In this document: in pieces, positions 18,253-27,001 of the stretch
How the letters are laid out: each line of letters begins with the position of its first letter
How positions within the stretch are numbered: the stretch's first letter is position 1
DNA from: Pseudomonas trivialis
GTDB lineage: Bacteria; Pseudomonadota; Gammaproteobacteria; Pseudomonadales; Pseudomonadaceae
Reading direction: 5' to 3'
DNA: 64,000 nucleotides
Assembly (NCBI RefSeq): GCF_001439805.1
Contig: NZ_JYLK01000002.1
Coordinates: 248,001 to 312,000 of the forward strand
Notes under the pieces: generated by a model
What the model was told of the DNA's origin: nothing
Seen by the model: the letters and a program-made list of their open reading frames with translations, nothing else
Database searches by the model: none
Made by a program: the position numbers and the translations under genes

Positions 18253-18942
18253 ATGAACGATTATTCAACTCTGATTCACCAGGCATCCATGGGCATTCTG
18301 GTGCTTTTCTCGCTGGTCACCTGGGCCGTGCTGATCGCCAAATGGATTCAACTGGTAAAACTGCGCCGCCAGAACCAACGTTACGCCGAACGCTTCTGGT
18401 CGACCGCCAACTTCAATACCTCCGTGACCGCCCAAGAGCACCAAGGGCAGTTGGCGCGTTTGGCCAACGCCACGCACCTGGCGCTCAGCAAAGGCCGCGA
18501 AGGGCCTTGCCCGGTCGACGGTTGGAGCCGGCAGGAAGTGCTTGAGCGCTCCCTGCAGAAGCAGATTCACGGCGAACGCCATTTGATGGAACACGGAATG
18601 ATCGTGCTGGCCTCGATTGGCAGTACCGCACCCTTTATCGGGTTGTTCGGCACCGTGTTTGGGATCATCCATGCGCTGCAAGCGATCAGCACCGCCAAGT
18701 CAGCCAGCATCGCTGTTGTCGCGGGCCCGATCGGCGACGCGCTCATCGCCACGGGCATCGGTATTGCGGTCGCGGTGCCTGCGGTATTGGCCTACAACTT
18801 CCTCGGTCGTCGCTTGAAATTGATGATTGCCGATCTCGAGAGCTTCGCCCTTAACCTCATGAACCGCGCGCAACGTCATGGCTTTGAGCTCGGCGACGGG
18901 CACGCCACCGAGACCCAGCGCCAACTGAGCGGAGCAGCCTGA
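18253..18942 (+). CDS. exbB: ExbB-type proton channel protein
   Basis: A 229-residue MotA/TolQ/ExbB-family inner-membrane protein with three membrane segments: one near residues 10-30 (VLFSLVTWAVLIAKWI) and two in the second half (STAPFIGLFGTVFGIIHAL and IATGIGIAVAVPAVLAYNF). The ERHLMEHGMIVLASIGSTAP block is typical of the family. GAGG precedes the start. It forms the proton channel with ExbD and drives the TonB encoded upstream. Confidence 0.9.
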   Translation: MNDYSTLIHQASMGILVLFSLVTWAVLIAKWIQLVKLRRQNQRYAERFWSTANFNTSVTAQEHQGQLARLANATHLALSKGREGPCPVDGWSRQEVLERSLQKQIHGERHLMEHGMIVLASIGSTAPFIGLFGTVFGIIHALQAISTAKSASIAVVAGPIGDALIATGIGIAVAVPAVLAYNFLGRRLKLMIADLESFALNLMNRAQRHGFELGDGHATETQRQLSGAA

Positions 18943-18943
18943 A

Positions 18944-19348
18944 ATGGCCTTCACCACGAGCAATGACGAGAGCACCATCAGCGATATCAACATCACGCCC
19001 TTGGTCGATGTGATGCTGGTACTGCTCGTTGTATTCATCGTAACGGCGCCATTGTTGAACAACGCGATCCCGCTGAATCTGCCCCAGACTGTTGCCACGC
19101 AGGCGCTGGACGATAGCAAGCCGGTGGCGATCAGTATCGACGCGGCGGGCGGCGTGTTCATCGATGACAAAGCAGAGCCGCTTGATGAGTTGGAGCAAGC
19201 GTTGGTTGACCTCAAAACCAGGGACCCCGAGGTTTCGCTGACGTTACGTGCCGACACCCTGACGGGGTACGGCCGCGTTGCTCAGGTGCTGGCGCTCGTG
19301 CAGAAGGCAGAGATCACTCGGCTGTCGGTGATTACGCAAAGCCAGTAA
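18944..19348 (+). CDS. exbD: ExbD-type proton channel protein
   Basis: A 134-residue ExbD/TolR-family protein: a short cytoplasmic N-terminus (DISDINITPLVDVMLVLLVV) with the conserved Asp of the membrane helix, which takes part in proton conduction, then a periplasmic domain. It starts one base after exbB stops. It completes the private TonB-ExbB-ExbD complex of the locus. Confidence 0.9.
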   Translation: MAFTTSNDESTISDINITPLVDVMLVLLVVFIVTAPLLNNAIPLNLPQTVATQALDDSKPVAISIDAAGGVFIDDKAEPLDELEQALVDLKTRDPEVSLTLRADTLTGYGRVAQVLALVQKAEITRLSVITQSQ

Positions 19349-19414
19349 GGCGAAAGCTGCATGAGCCGCACACCTTACTGACGCTAACCAGTACTCACTT
19401 CAGCGGTATAAACA

Positions 19415-20722
19415 ATGCGTTTCAGATCACTTTTATCGGCGGCCATCGTTTGGGTCACGGGTGCCGGCCAAGCCTACGCCGCCGATGCTGATGTCGAATT
19501 CTGGTATGGCCACTCGGGCGCGGCCGGCGCGGCGATCCAGGACATTTGCGAGCGCTTCAACTCGACTCACCCGCAGTCGCTGCCAATGCGTTGCATTGCT
19601 CAGGGCTCCTATGAGCAGAACCTGCAAAAGACCGTGGCCGCCTACCGCTCGGGCAAGGCCCCGGCGCTGGTTGAAATCTATGATGTCGCCACGCCGGAAA
19701 TGCTCGATAGCGGAGCAGTTCTGGGCCTGGATGGGTTCCTGCAATCACAGCACAAGGTGTCTGACGATCCGTTGTTACCCGCCGTCGCCGCCTACTACAG
19801 CAATGCCGACGGCAACGTCTGGGCACAGCCATTTGCAACGTCCACTGCAGTGCTCTACAGCCACGCCGATCAGCTCGCGGCAGCCGGGATAACTCAAGCC
19901 CCAGAGACTTGGGAAGCCTTTGGCACGGCCTTGGTTGCCCTCAAGGCGCATGGCAGCAAATGCCCCGCAGTGACGGATTTAGGCCCCTGGGTCTGGCTCG
20001 AACAAAGCAGCGCCGTCATGGGCGCGCCATTGCTGAGCAAGGACGCAACGCACTGGGCATTCGACCAAGGCCTGCACCTGCGACTTATGGAAGAGGTCGA
20101 GCAGTGGATGGCTGAAGGCTTGCTGATCGATCAGGCGGCCACCCGAAGCGGCGGTCAGGAGTTGGCGTTCACCGCCGGGGACTGCGCGCTGCTGCTGGGT
20201 TCGACCGGCGCGTCCAAGCTGATCTACAGCGTTAATCCCAGTGACGTGAAAGCCAACCTTTTACCGGTGTTCGCCGGTCAGCAACGTGCGGCTTCGCTCC
20301 CGGGCGGTGCGGCGTTGTGGGTGTTGCGCGGGCAGAGCGATGCGCAATACCAGACAGTCGCCGAGTTTTTGATGTTTCTGCGTGATGTGTCGATACAAAC
20401 GTTGTTTAGCGACGCAACCGGTTATTTGCCCGTGACGCAGGGCGCGGCCACGGCGTACCTGGCGCAATTACCTGCCGACAGTGCAACCGTGGTGGGTCTT
20501 AACGCCATGACACAAGGTGACCGAACAACGGCGTTTGAGGTACGTCCGGGGTTTATCACCTTGCTGCGGCTCGCCTGGCAACAGGCGGTATGGAGCGCAC
20601 TCGCCGGGCAGAAACCGATGGCCGATGCGTTGCATCAGGCGGCGCGCAAGGGTGACTCATTGCTGCGGGTGTTCGAGAACACCTACGGCCCCCGCGAGAC
20701 GGATAAAGGCGTCAATCCATGA
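19415..20722 (+). CDS. UgpB-like ABC transporter substrate-binding protein
   Basis: A 435-residue family 1 extracellular solute-binding protein with a signal peptide (cleavage after AYA). It lines up with E. coli UgpB (glycerol-3-phosphate/glycerophosphodiester binding) through GSYEQNLQKTVAAYRSGKAP, the EIYDV motif, GGAALWVLRGQ, TGYLPVT, and the C-terminal KGDSLLRVFENTYGP. The Tyr and Glu of the first two motifs, which line the ligand pocket in UgpB, are kept, while the Arg-containing region near residue 375 (FEVRPGF) is altered, so the ligand may be a larger phosphodiester. It begins 66 bases after exbD and overlaps the permease gene by ATGA. A partial operator-like half-site lies at 19389-19396. 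Confidence 0.8.
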   Translation: MRFRSLLSAAIVWVTGAGQAYAADADVEFWYGHSGAAGAAIQDICERFNSTHPQSLPMRCIAQGSYEQNLQKTVAAYRSGKAPALVEIYDVATPEMLDSGAVLGLDGFLQSQHKVSDDPLLPAVAAYYSNADGNVWAQPFATSTAVLYSHADQLAAAGITQAPETWEAFGTALVALKAHGSKCPAVTDLGPWVWLEQSSAVMGAPLLSKDATHWAFDQGLHLRLMEEVEQWMAEGLLIDQAATRSGGQELAFTAGDCALLLGSTGASKLIYSVNPSDVKANLLPVFAGQQRAASLPGGAALWVLRGQSDAQYQTVAEFLMFLRDVSIQTLFSDATGYLPVTQGAATAYLAQLPADSATVVGLNAMTQGDRTTAFEVRPGFITLLRLAWQQAVWSALAGQKPMADALHQAARKGDSLLRVFENTYGPRETDKGVNP

Positions 20723-21615
20723 GCCACAACGCGCAGTTCTCCCAGCGCTTCCTGCCCTTGTTCCTCGCATTGCCCCAATTGCTGGCGGTTCTGCTGTTCT
20801 TCTATTGGCCGACCGTGCAGGCGTTCTGGTGGTCGTTTCATTACGTGCAGCCGTTTGGCGGCAGCGAAATCTTTGCGGGGCTCGCCAACTACGTCAGGGT
20901 CCTTCACGACCCAAGCGTACTCTCATCGCTGGGCACAACCTTGGTCTTCAGCCTGTGCAGCACGCTGCTTGCATTGAGCCTGGCGCTGGCGCTGGCCGCC
21001 TGCCTGCAACTGAAAGTTCGCGGGTACAAGATTTTCGGCAACGTGCTGATCTGGCCTTATGCGGTCTCGGGGGCGACCCTTGGAATTATCTTCCAGGTGC
21101 TGGCCAATCCGATCTTCGGCCCGCTGGCGTGGATCAATCACCTGGTCCCCGAAGCCTGGGCGCCGTCCGCCAAAGGATGGCAGGCGATGACGCTATTGGT
21201 GTTTGCCTACGCCTGGTGCCAGTTGCCCTTCAACATCGTAATGATCGTCGCGAGCCTGCAGTCAGTGCCAGAGGATTGCCTGGCGGCGGCGGCACTCGAT
21301 GGCGCGACGCCATGGCAGCGGTTGCGTGACATCCAATTGCCGATGGTCGCGCCCTATCTGTTTTTCGTGTTCGTGGTCGGGTTGCTGGACAGCCTGTCCA
21401 ACAGCTTTGGCCTGGTCGACCGGCTGACGCACGGCGGGCCAGGCAATGCCACTGAAATCCTGGCGTTCAAGATCTATCAGGATGGATTTGTCGGCATCGA
21501 TCTGGCCGGTTCTTCGACCCTGTCGGTGCTCATGCTGGTGGTGGTCGTCGTGCTCAGTGTCACTCAGTATCGATACCTGTCTTGGCGCAATCGCCGGAGA
21601 GAACACCATGGTTGA
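20719..21615 (+). CDS. UgpA-like ABC transporter permease
   Basis: A 298-residue MalF/UgpA-type inner-membrane permease with six hydrophobic segments. The EAA coupling loop (EDCLAAAALDGATPWQRLRD) binds the ATPase. The N-terminus (RFLPLFLALPQLLAVLLFFYWPTVQAF) matches UgpA-type proteins. It overlaps the binding-protein gene by 4 bases and the next permease by 8, so the operon is tightly coupled. Confidence 0.85.
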   Translation: MSHNAQFSQRFLPLFLALPQLLAVLLFFYWPTVQAFWWSFHYVQPFGGSEIFAGLANYVRVLHDPSVLSSLGTTLVFSLCSTLLALSLALALAACLQLKVRGYKIFGNVLIWPYAVSGATLGIIFQVLANPIFGPLAWINHLVPEAWAPSAKGWQAMTLLVFAYAWCQLPFNIVMIVASLQSVPEDCLAAAALDGATPWQRLRDIQLPMVAPYLFFVFVVGLLDSLSNSFGLVDRLTHGGPGNATEILAFKIYQDGFVGIDLAGSSTLSVLMLVVVVVLSVTQYRYLSWRNRRREHHG

Positions 21616-22501
21616 ACGTCACCCGCTCTCGACGGCGCTGGCCTACGTCCTTCTGCTTCTGGGCGCGCTGTTTGCGCTCGGTCCGCTGTATCTGGCGCTT
21701 TGCGCAGCGTCGGTCAGCAATGAACAGATTCTTGCCCACGGAATGCCTTGGCTGCCAGGCAACCAACTGTTCGTCAACGTTGGCGAGGTCCTGCACAAGC
21801 TCGATGTGGTCACGTTGATGGGCAACAGCCTGATCGTGACGGGCCTGGTGGTGATCGGCAAATTGGCGCTCTCGGCACTGACCGCATTTGCAGTGGTGTA
21901 TTTCAGGACGCCGTTCAAATCGCTGATCTTTGTAGCGGTCCTCGGCACACTGCTGTTACCGCTGGAGATCAGGATTATCCCGACCTACGCAGTGGCGGGC
22001 GACCTCCTGGGGCCACTGCGCTCGCTGCTCGACCTGCTGGGCATAGGGGCGATCCCAGTGCCGCATATCAACGTGCTGGACACCTATCCCGGGCTCGCTC
22101 TGCCACTGATCGCGTCGGCGACAGGCACCTTTTTGTTCCGGCAGTTTTATCAGACGCTGCCGTCCGACCTGGTAGAGGCCGCACGCATGGATGGCGCCAG
22201 CCCCTGGCGATTTTTCGTCGACATTCTGCTGCCGCTGTCGAAAACCAATTTCGCCGCATTGGGCACCCTGGTGTTCATTTCGGCGTGGAAGGACTACCTG
22301 TGGCCCTTGGTGGCCACCAATCGCACCAACATGCGCACGCTGGTACTGGGGGCCGCCAACTTTGCGCCCGCTGATGCCACTCAACTTCCGCAGTGGTCGC
22401 TGCTGATGGCCGCCACTTTGCTCAGTCTGATTCCACCCATTCTGGTCATCGCTGTGATGCAGCGCTGGTTCGTGAAGGGGCTTGTAGGGGTAGGTAAATG
22501 A
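21608..22501 (+). CDS. UgpE-like ABC transporter permease
   Basis: A 297-residue MalG/UgpE-type permease. The EAA loop is EAARMDGASPWRFFVDILLP, followed by FISAWKDYLWPLV, a hallmark of UgpE. The start at 21608 has GGAGAG upstream and begins just before the membrane segment (ALAYVLLLLGALFALGPLYL). It overlaps the ATPase gene by ATGA. With the preceding gene it forms the channel of the ugp-like transporter. Confidence 0.85.
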   Translation: MVERHPLSTALAYVLLLLGALFALGPLYLALCAASVSNEQILAHGMPWLPGNQLFVNVGEVLHKLDVVTLMGNSLIVTGLVVIGKLALSALTAFAVVYFRTPFKSLIFVAVLGTLLLPLEIRIIPTYAVAGDLLGPLRSLLDLLGIGAIPVPHINVLDTYPGLALPLIASATGTFLFRQFYQTLPSDLVEAARMDGASPWRFFVDILLPLSKTNFAALGTLVFISAWKDYLWPLVATNRTNMRTLVLGAANFAPADATQLPQWSLLMAATLLSLIPPILVIAVMQRWFVKGLVGVGK

Positions 22502-23619
22502 CTCGGTCCACATGCGACAACGCAGCGCCAAACATTCGTGTCAGTGGGCTGTCCAGGCGTTACACCAAGCACGGCCCGGCCATCATCGATGCGCTGGACG
22601 TGGAATTCCCCGCCGGGGAGTTCAGCGTCATCCTCGGCCCATCGGGGTGCGGCAAGTCAACATTGTTGCGTCTGGTCGCTGGCCTGGACAGCCCCGATGC
22701 GGGCAGCATCCATATCGGCGGTGTCGACGTTACACGGCGCCCGCCCAGCGAGCGCCATTGCGCCATGGTCTTTCAAAACTACGCGCTGTATCCGCACATG
22801 ACCGTCGAAGACAACATCGGCTATGGGCTCAAACTCGCCGGGGTCGGCCGGGAAGAACGCTCAGCGCGGGTCCAGGCGATCGCCAGCACACTGGGGCTGC
22901 ACGCCTTGCTGGGAAGAAAGCCCGGGCAGTTGTCCGGTGGCCAGCGTCAGCGCGTAGCCATTGGTCGAGCGCTGGTGCGCAAGCCTCCGGTGCTGCTCTT
23001 CGATGAACCGCTGTGCAACCTCGACAGCGGCCTTCGCCAGGAGATGCGCACAGAGTTGCGGCGCATCCATCAGGACACCGGCGCCACAGTGCTCTACGTG
23101 ACGCATGACCAGACCGAAGCAATGACCCTGGCTGATCGGGTCGTTGTGCTCAACAAGGGCCGTGTCGAACAGATCGACACGCCCCATGCGCTCTACAAAC
23201 GTCCGCACTCTATCGTTGTTGCGCGTTTTTTTGGCTCGACGCCGATGAACCTTATCGAGGTGATGTGCAGCCCTGAAGGCGTGTTGACCCTAGGCGACGG
23301 CCAAGTGCTGCCGTTCAAGGTACAGGCCGCCATGGCGACGTCTGGCCCGTTGTTCCTGGGCATTCGTGCCGAGAACCTGAAAGTCGCCAGCCCCGGCGTG
23401 AGTGCCACCGTTCACGCCATCGAGGAGCTGGGTAGCCATCGTGTCATTCATTGCCGGGTTGCGGGGCAGCCGGTACTGGTCAGTCAATCCGACTCGCAGC
23501 CGTGCTCCGTTGGCTCCACCCTCAACCTGTGGTTCCCAGCCGACGAGGCCTTGCTGTTCGATGGGGCCTCCGGGCAACGCATCTCTTCATCCCTAGTTCA
23601 GGATAACGTTTCGCTATGA
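22498..23619 (+). CDS. UgpC/MalK-type sugar ABC transporter ATPase
   Basis: A 373-residue CUT1-family ATPase with Walker A GPSGCGKST, signature LSGGQRQRVAIGRAL, Walker B VLLFDEPLCNLD and the switch His in YVTHDQTEA. Residues after 240 form the MalK-like regulatory OB domain (FFGSTPMNLIEV, then FLGIRAENLKV). It overlaps both neighbours by ATGA. Its place between ugpE-like and ugpQ-like genes reproduces the order of E. coli ugpBAECQ. Confidence 0.88.
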   Translation: MTRSTCDNAAPNIRVSGLSRRYTKHGPAIIDALDVEFPAGEFSVILGPSGCGKSTLLRLVAGLDSPDAGSIHIGGVDVTRRPPSERHCAMVFQNYALYPHMTVEDNIGYGLKLAGVGREERSARVQAIASTLGLHALLGRKPGQLSGGQRQRVAIGRALVRKPPVLLFDEPLCNLDSGLRQEMRTELRRIHQDTGATVLYVTHDQTEAMTLADRVVVLNKGRVEQIDTPHALYKRPHSIVVARFFGSTPMNLIEVMCSPEGVLTLGDGQVLPFKVQAAMATSGPLFLGIRAENLKVASPGVSATVHAIEELGSHRVIHCRVAGQPVLVSQSDSQPCSVGSTLNLWFPADEALLFDGASGQRISSSLVQDNVSL

Positions 23620-24377
23620 AAGCTAAATCACCCGTCGTTCAAAGCAAGTTGATTGCGCATCGTGGCGCGAGTGCCTTCGCACCGGAAAATACGCTGGAGG
23701 CCATCGAACTCGCGGCGCGGATGGGTGCGCAGTGGGTCGAGATCGATGTCAAGCTCACCCGTGATGGCGCCCTGGTGGTCATCCATGACGACACCCTGGA
23801 TCGCACCACCTCCGGGCAGGGCGCGGTGGTCCTCAATACACTCGAGCACATTCGATCGCTGGATGCTGGCCGATGGTTTTCCAGCACTTACGCGGGCGTT
23901 GCCGTGCCCACCTTTGATGAAGTGGTCGACACCGTGATTCGTCTGGGGCTGGGCCTGCAGGTCGAGCTCAAGCCGACCACCGGTGATGACCTGGAGACCG
24001 CCGAAGCGGCCATCCCTTTACTGCGTCAGAGGTGGCCGCGAGACCATCACAAGCTGTTCGTGTCGAGCTTTTCGACCCGTGCGCTCGGCAAGGCGCGAGC
24101 GCTGTGGGAAGAGGTTCCGCTGTGCCTGGCCAGCCTGGTCGCACCGGCCGATCCGGCCAAGCTGCTGGCGGAATATGACTGCCAGATCCTGCATGTGGTC
24201 GACCCCTTTCTGAATGAAAGCCATCTGAACCGCCTGCGCGACAGCGCGGTCGAATTTGCAGTGGCGACGGTCAATGACCCACATCGCGCACGCTACCTGT
24301 TAAGCCGGGGCGCGCAGTCAGTGATCACCGATTACCCCAACTTGCTCGATATCAACGCCCGTCAGGCGGGTATGTGA
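23616..24377 (+). CDS. Glycerophosphodiester phosphodiesterase family protein (UgpQ/AccF-like)
   Basis: A 253-residue GDPD-family TIM-barrel enzyme. The catalytic set is visible: HRGASAFAPENT (general His with Glu), EIDVKLTRDG (metal-binding Glu and Asp), HDDTLDRT (second His), and ELKP further on. There is no signal peptide, so it is cytoplasmic, as UgpQ is. It hydrolyses phosphodiesters to an alcohol and a phosphomonoester. The agrocinopine phosphodiesterase AccF of Ti plasmids belongs to the same family. Tight overlap with the transporter genes and the phosphatase behind it suggests sequential cleavage of the imported compound. Confidence 0.88.
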   Translation: MKAKSPVVQSKLIAHRGASAFAPENTLEAIELAARMGAQWVEIDVKLTRDGALVVIHDDTLDRTTSGQGAVVLNTLEHIRSLDAGRWFSSTYAGVAVPTFDEVVDTVIRLGLGLQVELKPTTGDDLETAEAAIPLLRQRWPRDHHKLFVSSFSTRALGKARALWEEVPLCLASLVAPADPAKLLAEYDCQILHVVDPFLNESHLNRLRDSAVEFAVATVNDPHRARYLLSRGAQSVITDYPNLLDINARQAGM

Positions 24378-25147
24378 TGGAGCTGGAGCATCGGTTGCAC
24401 GAGACTGAACGCCTGGCTGCCAGGGCTGCGAAGATTGCGCTGGGCCACTTCCAGAACCTCTCTTCGCTGGCGGTCACCGTCAAGCGTCCGCAAGATCTGG
24501 TCTCAGCGGCCGACCTGGAAGTGGAGCAGTATCTGCGCGCCCAACTCGCACTCGATTTTCCTGGCGAAGCGATCCTGGGCGAAGAAATGGGCGGTGATCT
24601 GCCGGGGCGCGGATGGGTGATCGACCCGATCGACGGCACCGCCAACTTCGTCAGCGGATCGCCTTTGTGGGGCATTTCCATTGCCTATGTGCAGGGCGAC
24701 GAATCGCGGGTAGGAGTGGTGGCCTACCCCGCTTTGGGTTACACGCTGAGCGCCGCCCAGGGGTACGGACTGAGGAAGAACGGCGTGCGTGCAGCGAGAC
24801 CTGAGCAGTGGGCAGGGCTGAAAGTGGCGGCGATCGGCGAAAACCTGCATTGGCGCCCGGAACTCATCGGCGCGCTGGAGTTGCAGTTCCGCCAGGCCGG
24901 CTGGGGCGTGGCGGGTTACCGCTGCGCGACTATCGGCCTGGGGTTCGCGGCACTGGGTTGCACCAGCGGCTACGTGGAACGCTACACCAGCCTGTGGGAT
25001 GTCGCTGCTGGCCGTTTGCTGTGCAGCGAAGCGGGCCTGGAGATTTCGACCCAGGGCCTGGCCGTGCCAGCCGGGCTCACGATCGTGGCGGGAACCCAGG
25101 AATTCTGTGATCTAGCCCACCCAGCCCTGTCAGCCTGTCTGACGTAG
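24377..25147 (+). CDS. Inositol-monophosphatase-family sugar phosphatase (AccG-like role)
   Basis: A 256-residue member of the Mg-dependent inositol monophosphatase family. The metal-binding signature is complete: GEEMGG (Glu), DPIDGTANF (Asp-Ile-Asp) and the C-terminal SLWDVAAG (Asp). The usual length is 250-280. The ATG overlaps the TGA of the phosphodiesterase gene by one base. E. coli ugp has no such gene, but agrocinopine operons do (accG, sugar phosphatase). The likely job is to remove phosphate from the monoester made by the upstream enzyme, as an arabinose phosphate, inositol phosphate or glycerol phosphate. The identity of the monoester is unknown. Confidence 0.85.
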   Translation: MELEHRLHETERLAARAAKIALGHFQNLSSLAVTVKRPQDLVSAADLEVEQYLRAQLALDFPGEAILGEEMGGDLPGRGWVIDPIDGTANFVSGSPLWGISIAYVQGDESRVGVVAYPALGYTLSAAQGYGLRKNGVRAARPEQWAGLKVAAIGENLHWRPELIGALELQFRQAGWGVAGYRCATIGLGFAALGCTSGYVERYTSLWDVAAGRLLCSEAGLEISTQGLAVPAGLTIVAGTQEFCDLAHPALSACLT

Positions 25148-25166
25148 CTATCAGAATGAACACGAC

Positions 25167-25636
25167 ATGAACGCTATCCCCGTCATCAGATCGTTTGCCC
25201 AGATGATCGAAGCAGCTTTGTACCAACACGCTGAAAACCGTTGGGCTGCGCCGCATCTGGCGGAGTGCGCGTCTCCTTGCGAAGGCATTGTCCTGGCAGG
25301 CACCCATTCGCTGCATGATGCCCTGGCGATGGAAGCGGGCGATGTGCTGGTCGTGGGTTCCAACCGGATGAAAAGCTACGCGCGCTCGATTGGTTTGGCG
25401 CTGGATTCACTGCTTGAAGGTGCCCATTTGGTTGCGGCAAGCCGGAAATGACCTTGTACGAGGCGGCTGCGAAATCCCTCGAACTCCCGCTCGATCAGTG
25501 TGTGCTGATTGGCAGTGGTGCTGCGGATAAAAGCCTTAACGCGGCAAAATGCACTGCGCGGGTGCCTGCCCTGGCGCGCCCCCGAGGCCATGGCGCTTCT
25601 GCGTTGGTCCCCGGGTGTAGCGTTAAAGTTTTATGA
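25167..25636 (+). pseudogene. Decayed HAD-superfamily phosphatase remnant, split in two frames
   Basis: Two short frames, 25167-25451 (94 residues) and 25448-25636 (62 residues), overlap by ATGA. Together they resemble the C-terminal part of a HAD phosphatase: SNRMKSYARS, then a break, LYEAAAKSLELPLDQCVLIG (the motif IV neighbourhood), and NAAKCTA. The N-terminal DxDGT nucleophile motif is not recognisable and the tail after CTA degrades. I read it as a damaged gene with a frameshift at 25448. Two small coupled proteins are possible but less likely. It lies in the same direction 19 bases after the phosphatase gene, so a third catabolic phosphatase may once have belonged to the operon. Confidence 0.45.
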
Positions 25637-25710
25637 ATTCAACCTCATCGGCCAGGAGAGGCTTTAGACTGCTCTGCTACCGGAAAATCTACTTACTGCA
25701 TAGTTGACTC

Positions 25711-26835
25711 ATGGACGCAGAACAACGCCTGAAGCGCGATTACCACCCCAGTCTGAACGAGCGCAAAATTCTCGATATCTTGCGGCGCAGCGGGGGTATC
25801 ACCCGAGCCGCCGTGTCGGCGGAAATGGATCTCGCACAGCAATCCGTGCACCGGATCATCGAAGACCTGATCAGCAGAGGCTTCATCCGCACGGGCCAAG
25901 CCATCAAAAACGGCCGCGGTCAGCCCAGCTTGCGCCTGGAACTCGCCAACGAGGCGATCTATGTACTGGGCATCTCCATTAATACTGATTCGGCGGTCGT
26001 GTGCATCGCCGATTTTGCGTGCAATGTCCTCGAAGAGGTCACGCTGCGCACCCCGCCGCTGAGCTTGAATTCGACCCTGGATGCGCTGAGCAAAGTCATT
26101 GATCGCATGCTCCAGCGCAACGCGCTGAGCCGCGATCATCTGCTGGGTGTCGGGGTGGCGATTGCTGGCTACTTTGTCGACGAAGGGCGAGTGAACGCAC
26201 CGGAACCCCTTCAGGACTGGTCGTTGATCGACTTGCGTCCGCTCCTGGAACAAGCCCTTGAGATGCCTGTCTGGTTGAAGAACAACGCCACCACCGGGGC
26301 CATCGGTGAAAGTCTCATCGGCGTCGGCGCCTGGGCGAATAACTTCATTTACCTGTCGTTCAACTATGGCTTCGGTACCGGCATCGTTATTGACGGCAAG
26401 CCGTACTTCGGCACCCATGGCAACGCTGGCGAAATCATGTTGTACACCCACGATGAAGTCGAGCGCCGACCGGCGCTGCGGTACTTGATCGATGCGTTGC
26501 ACAAGCAGGATATCCAGATTGACTCTATCGAAGACCTGCGCAATCGGTTCGACAGCAACTGGCCGGGTGTCGACGAATGGGTCGAGCATGTGCGTCCGGG
26601 TCTGGATCGTTTGATCAACACCCTCACCGGATTGTTCGATCCGCAGGCCATCGTATTCGGTGGGCAGGTGCCTGCCGAACTCGGGCGTCGACTGATCGAC
26701 AACGTCAGTTTCTGGGGCTCGCCGCGCTATGGAACGCCCGCCCCCAGGCCCAAGCTGTTACTCACCGAAAGCAACGGCGATGCCGCCGCCATTGGTGCTG
26801 CATTGATCCCTCTGAAAGAGCGGTTCTTCCTGTAG
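25711..26835 (+). CDS. ROK-family transcriptional regulator, probable regulator of the locus
   Basis: A 374-residue NagC/XylR/Mlc-type ROK protein. An N-terminal winged helix-turn-helix (residues about 14-70: ERKILDILRRSGGITRAAVS, then AQQSVHRIIEDLISRGFI) is followed by a ROK sugar-kinase-like fold (GVGVAIAGYFV, then NNATTGAIGES, then GFGTGIVIDG and GNAGEI). The zinc-binding CxCGxxGCxE segment of canonical ROK proteins is missing, and the sugar/zinc His of GExGH is replaced (GEIML), so ligand sensing may differ. It has no kinase role. Being the only regulator gene in the locus, it is the best candidate to bind the 25-bp operators at sites A, B and C. A bidirectional terminator follows. Confidence 0.82.
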   Translation: MDAEQRLKRDYHPSLNERKILDILRRSGGITRAAVSAEMDLAQQSVHRIIEDLISRGFIRTGQAIKNGRGQPSLRLELANEAIYVLGISINTDSAVVCIADFACNVLEEVTLRTPPLSLNSTLDALSKVIDRMLQRNALSRDHLLGVGVAIAGYFVDEGRVNAPEPLQDWSLIDLRPLLEQALEMPVWLKNNATTGAIGESLIGVGAWANNFIYLSFNYGFGTGIVIDGKPYFGTHGNAGEIMLYTHDEVERRPALRYLIDALHKQDIQIDSIEDLRNRFDSNWPGVDEWVEHVRPGLDRLINTLTGLFDPQAIVFGGQVPAELGRRLIDNVSFWGSPRYGTPAPRPKLLLTESNGDAAAIGAALIPLKERFFL

Positions 26836-26914
26836 CCAGCCAGTCATACGCTGGCTCTTGGCCGCTGATTGCTCCACGCGGTGAAAGGTGTGGTGATCCT
26901 GGATTGACTGACCC

Positions 26915-26954
26915 AAAAAGCCCCCGGCGCTTGAAGCGCGACGGGGGCTTTTTT
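26915..26954. terminator. Bidirectional terminator between ROK gene and TonB receptor gene
   Basis: AAAAAGCCCCCG (26915-26926) pairs with CGGGGGCTTTTTT (26942-26954). It gives a T tract on both strands, suiting the two convergent genes. Confidence 0.9.
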
Positions 26955-27001
26955 GCACTGTTATTTAGGTGGACCCATGCTTCATCAAACGTCTTGCTGA
27001 A

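Noticed and set aside
25684..25706. Fourth operator before the ROK gene
   Set aside because: Only GCATAGTT resembles the right arm; the left arm does not match, so autoregulation through this motif is not supported.
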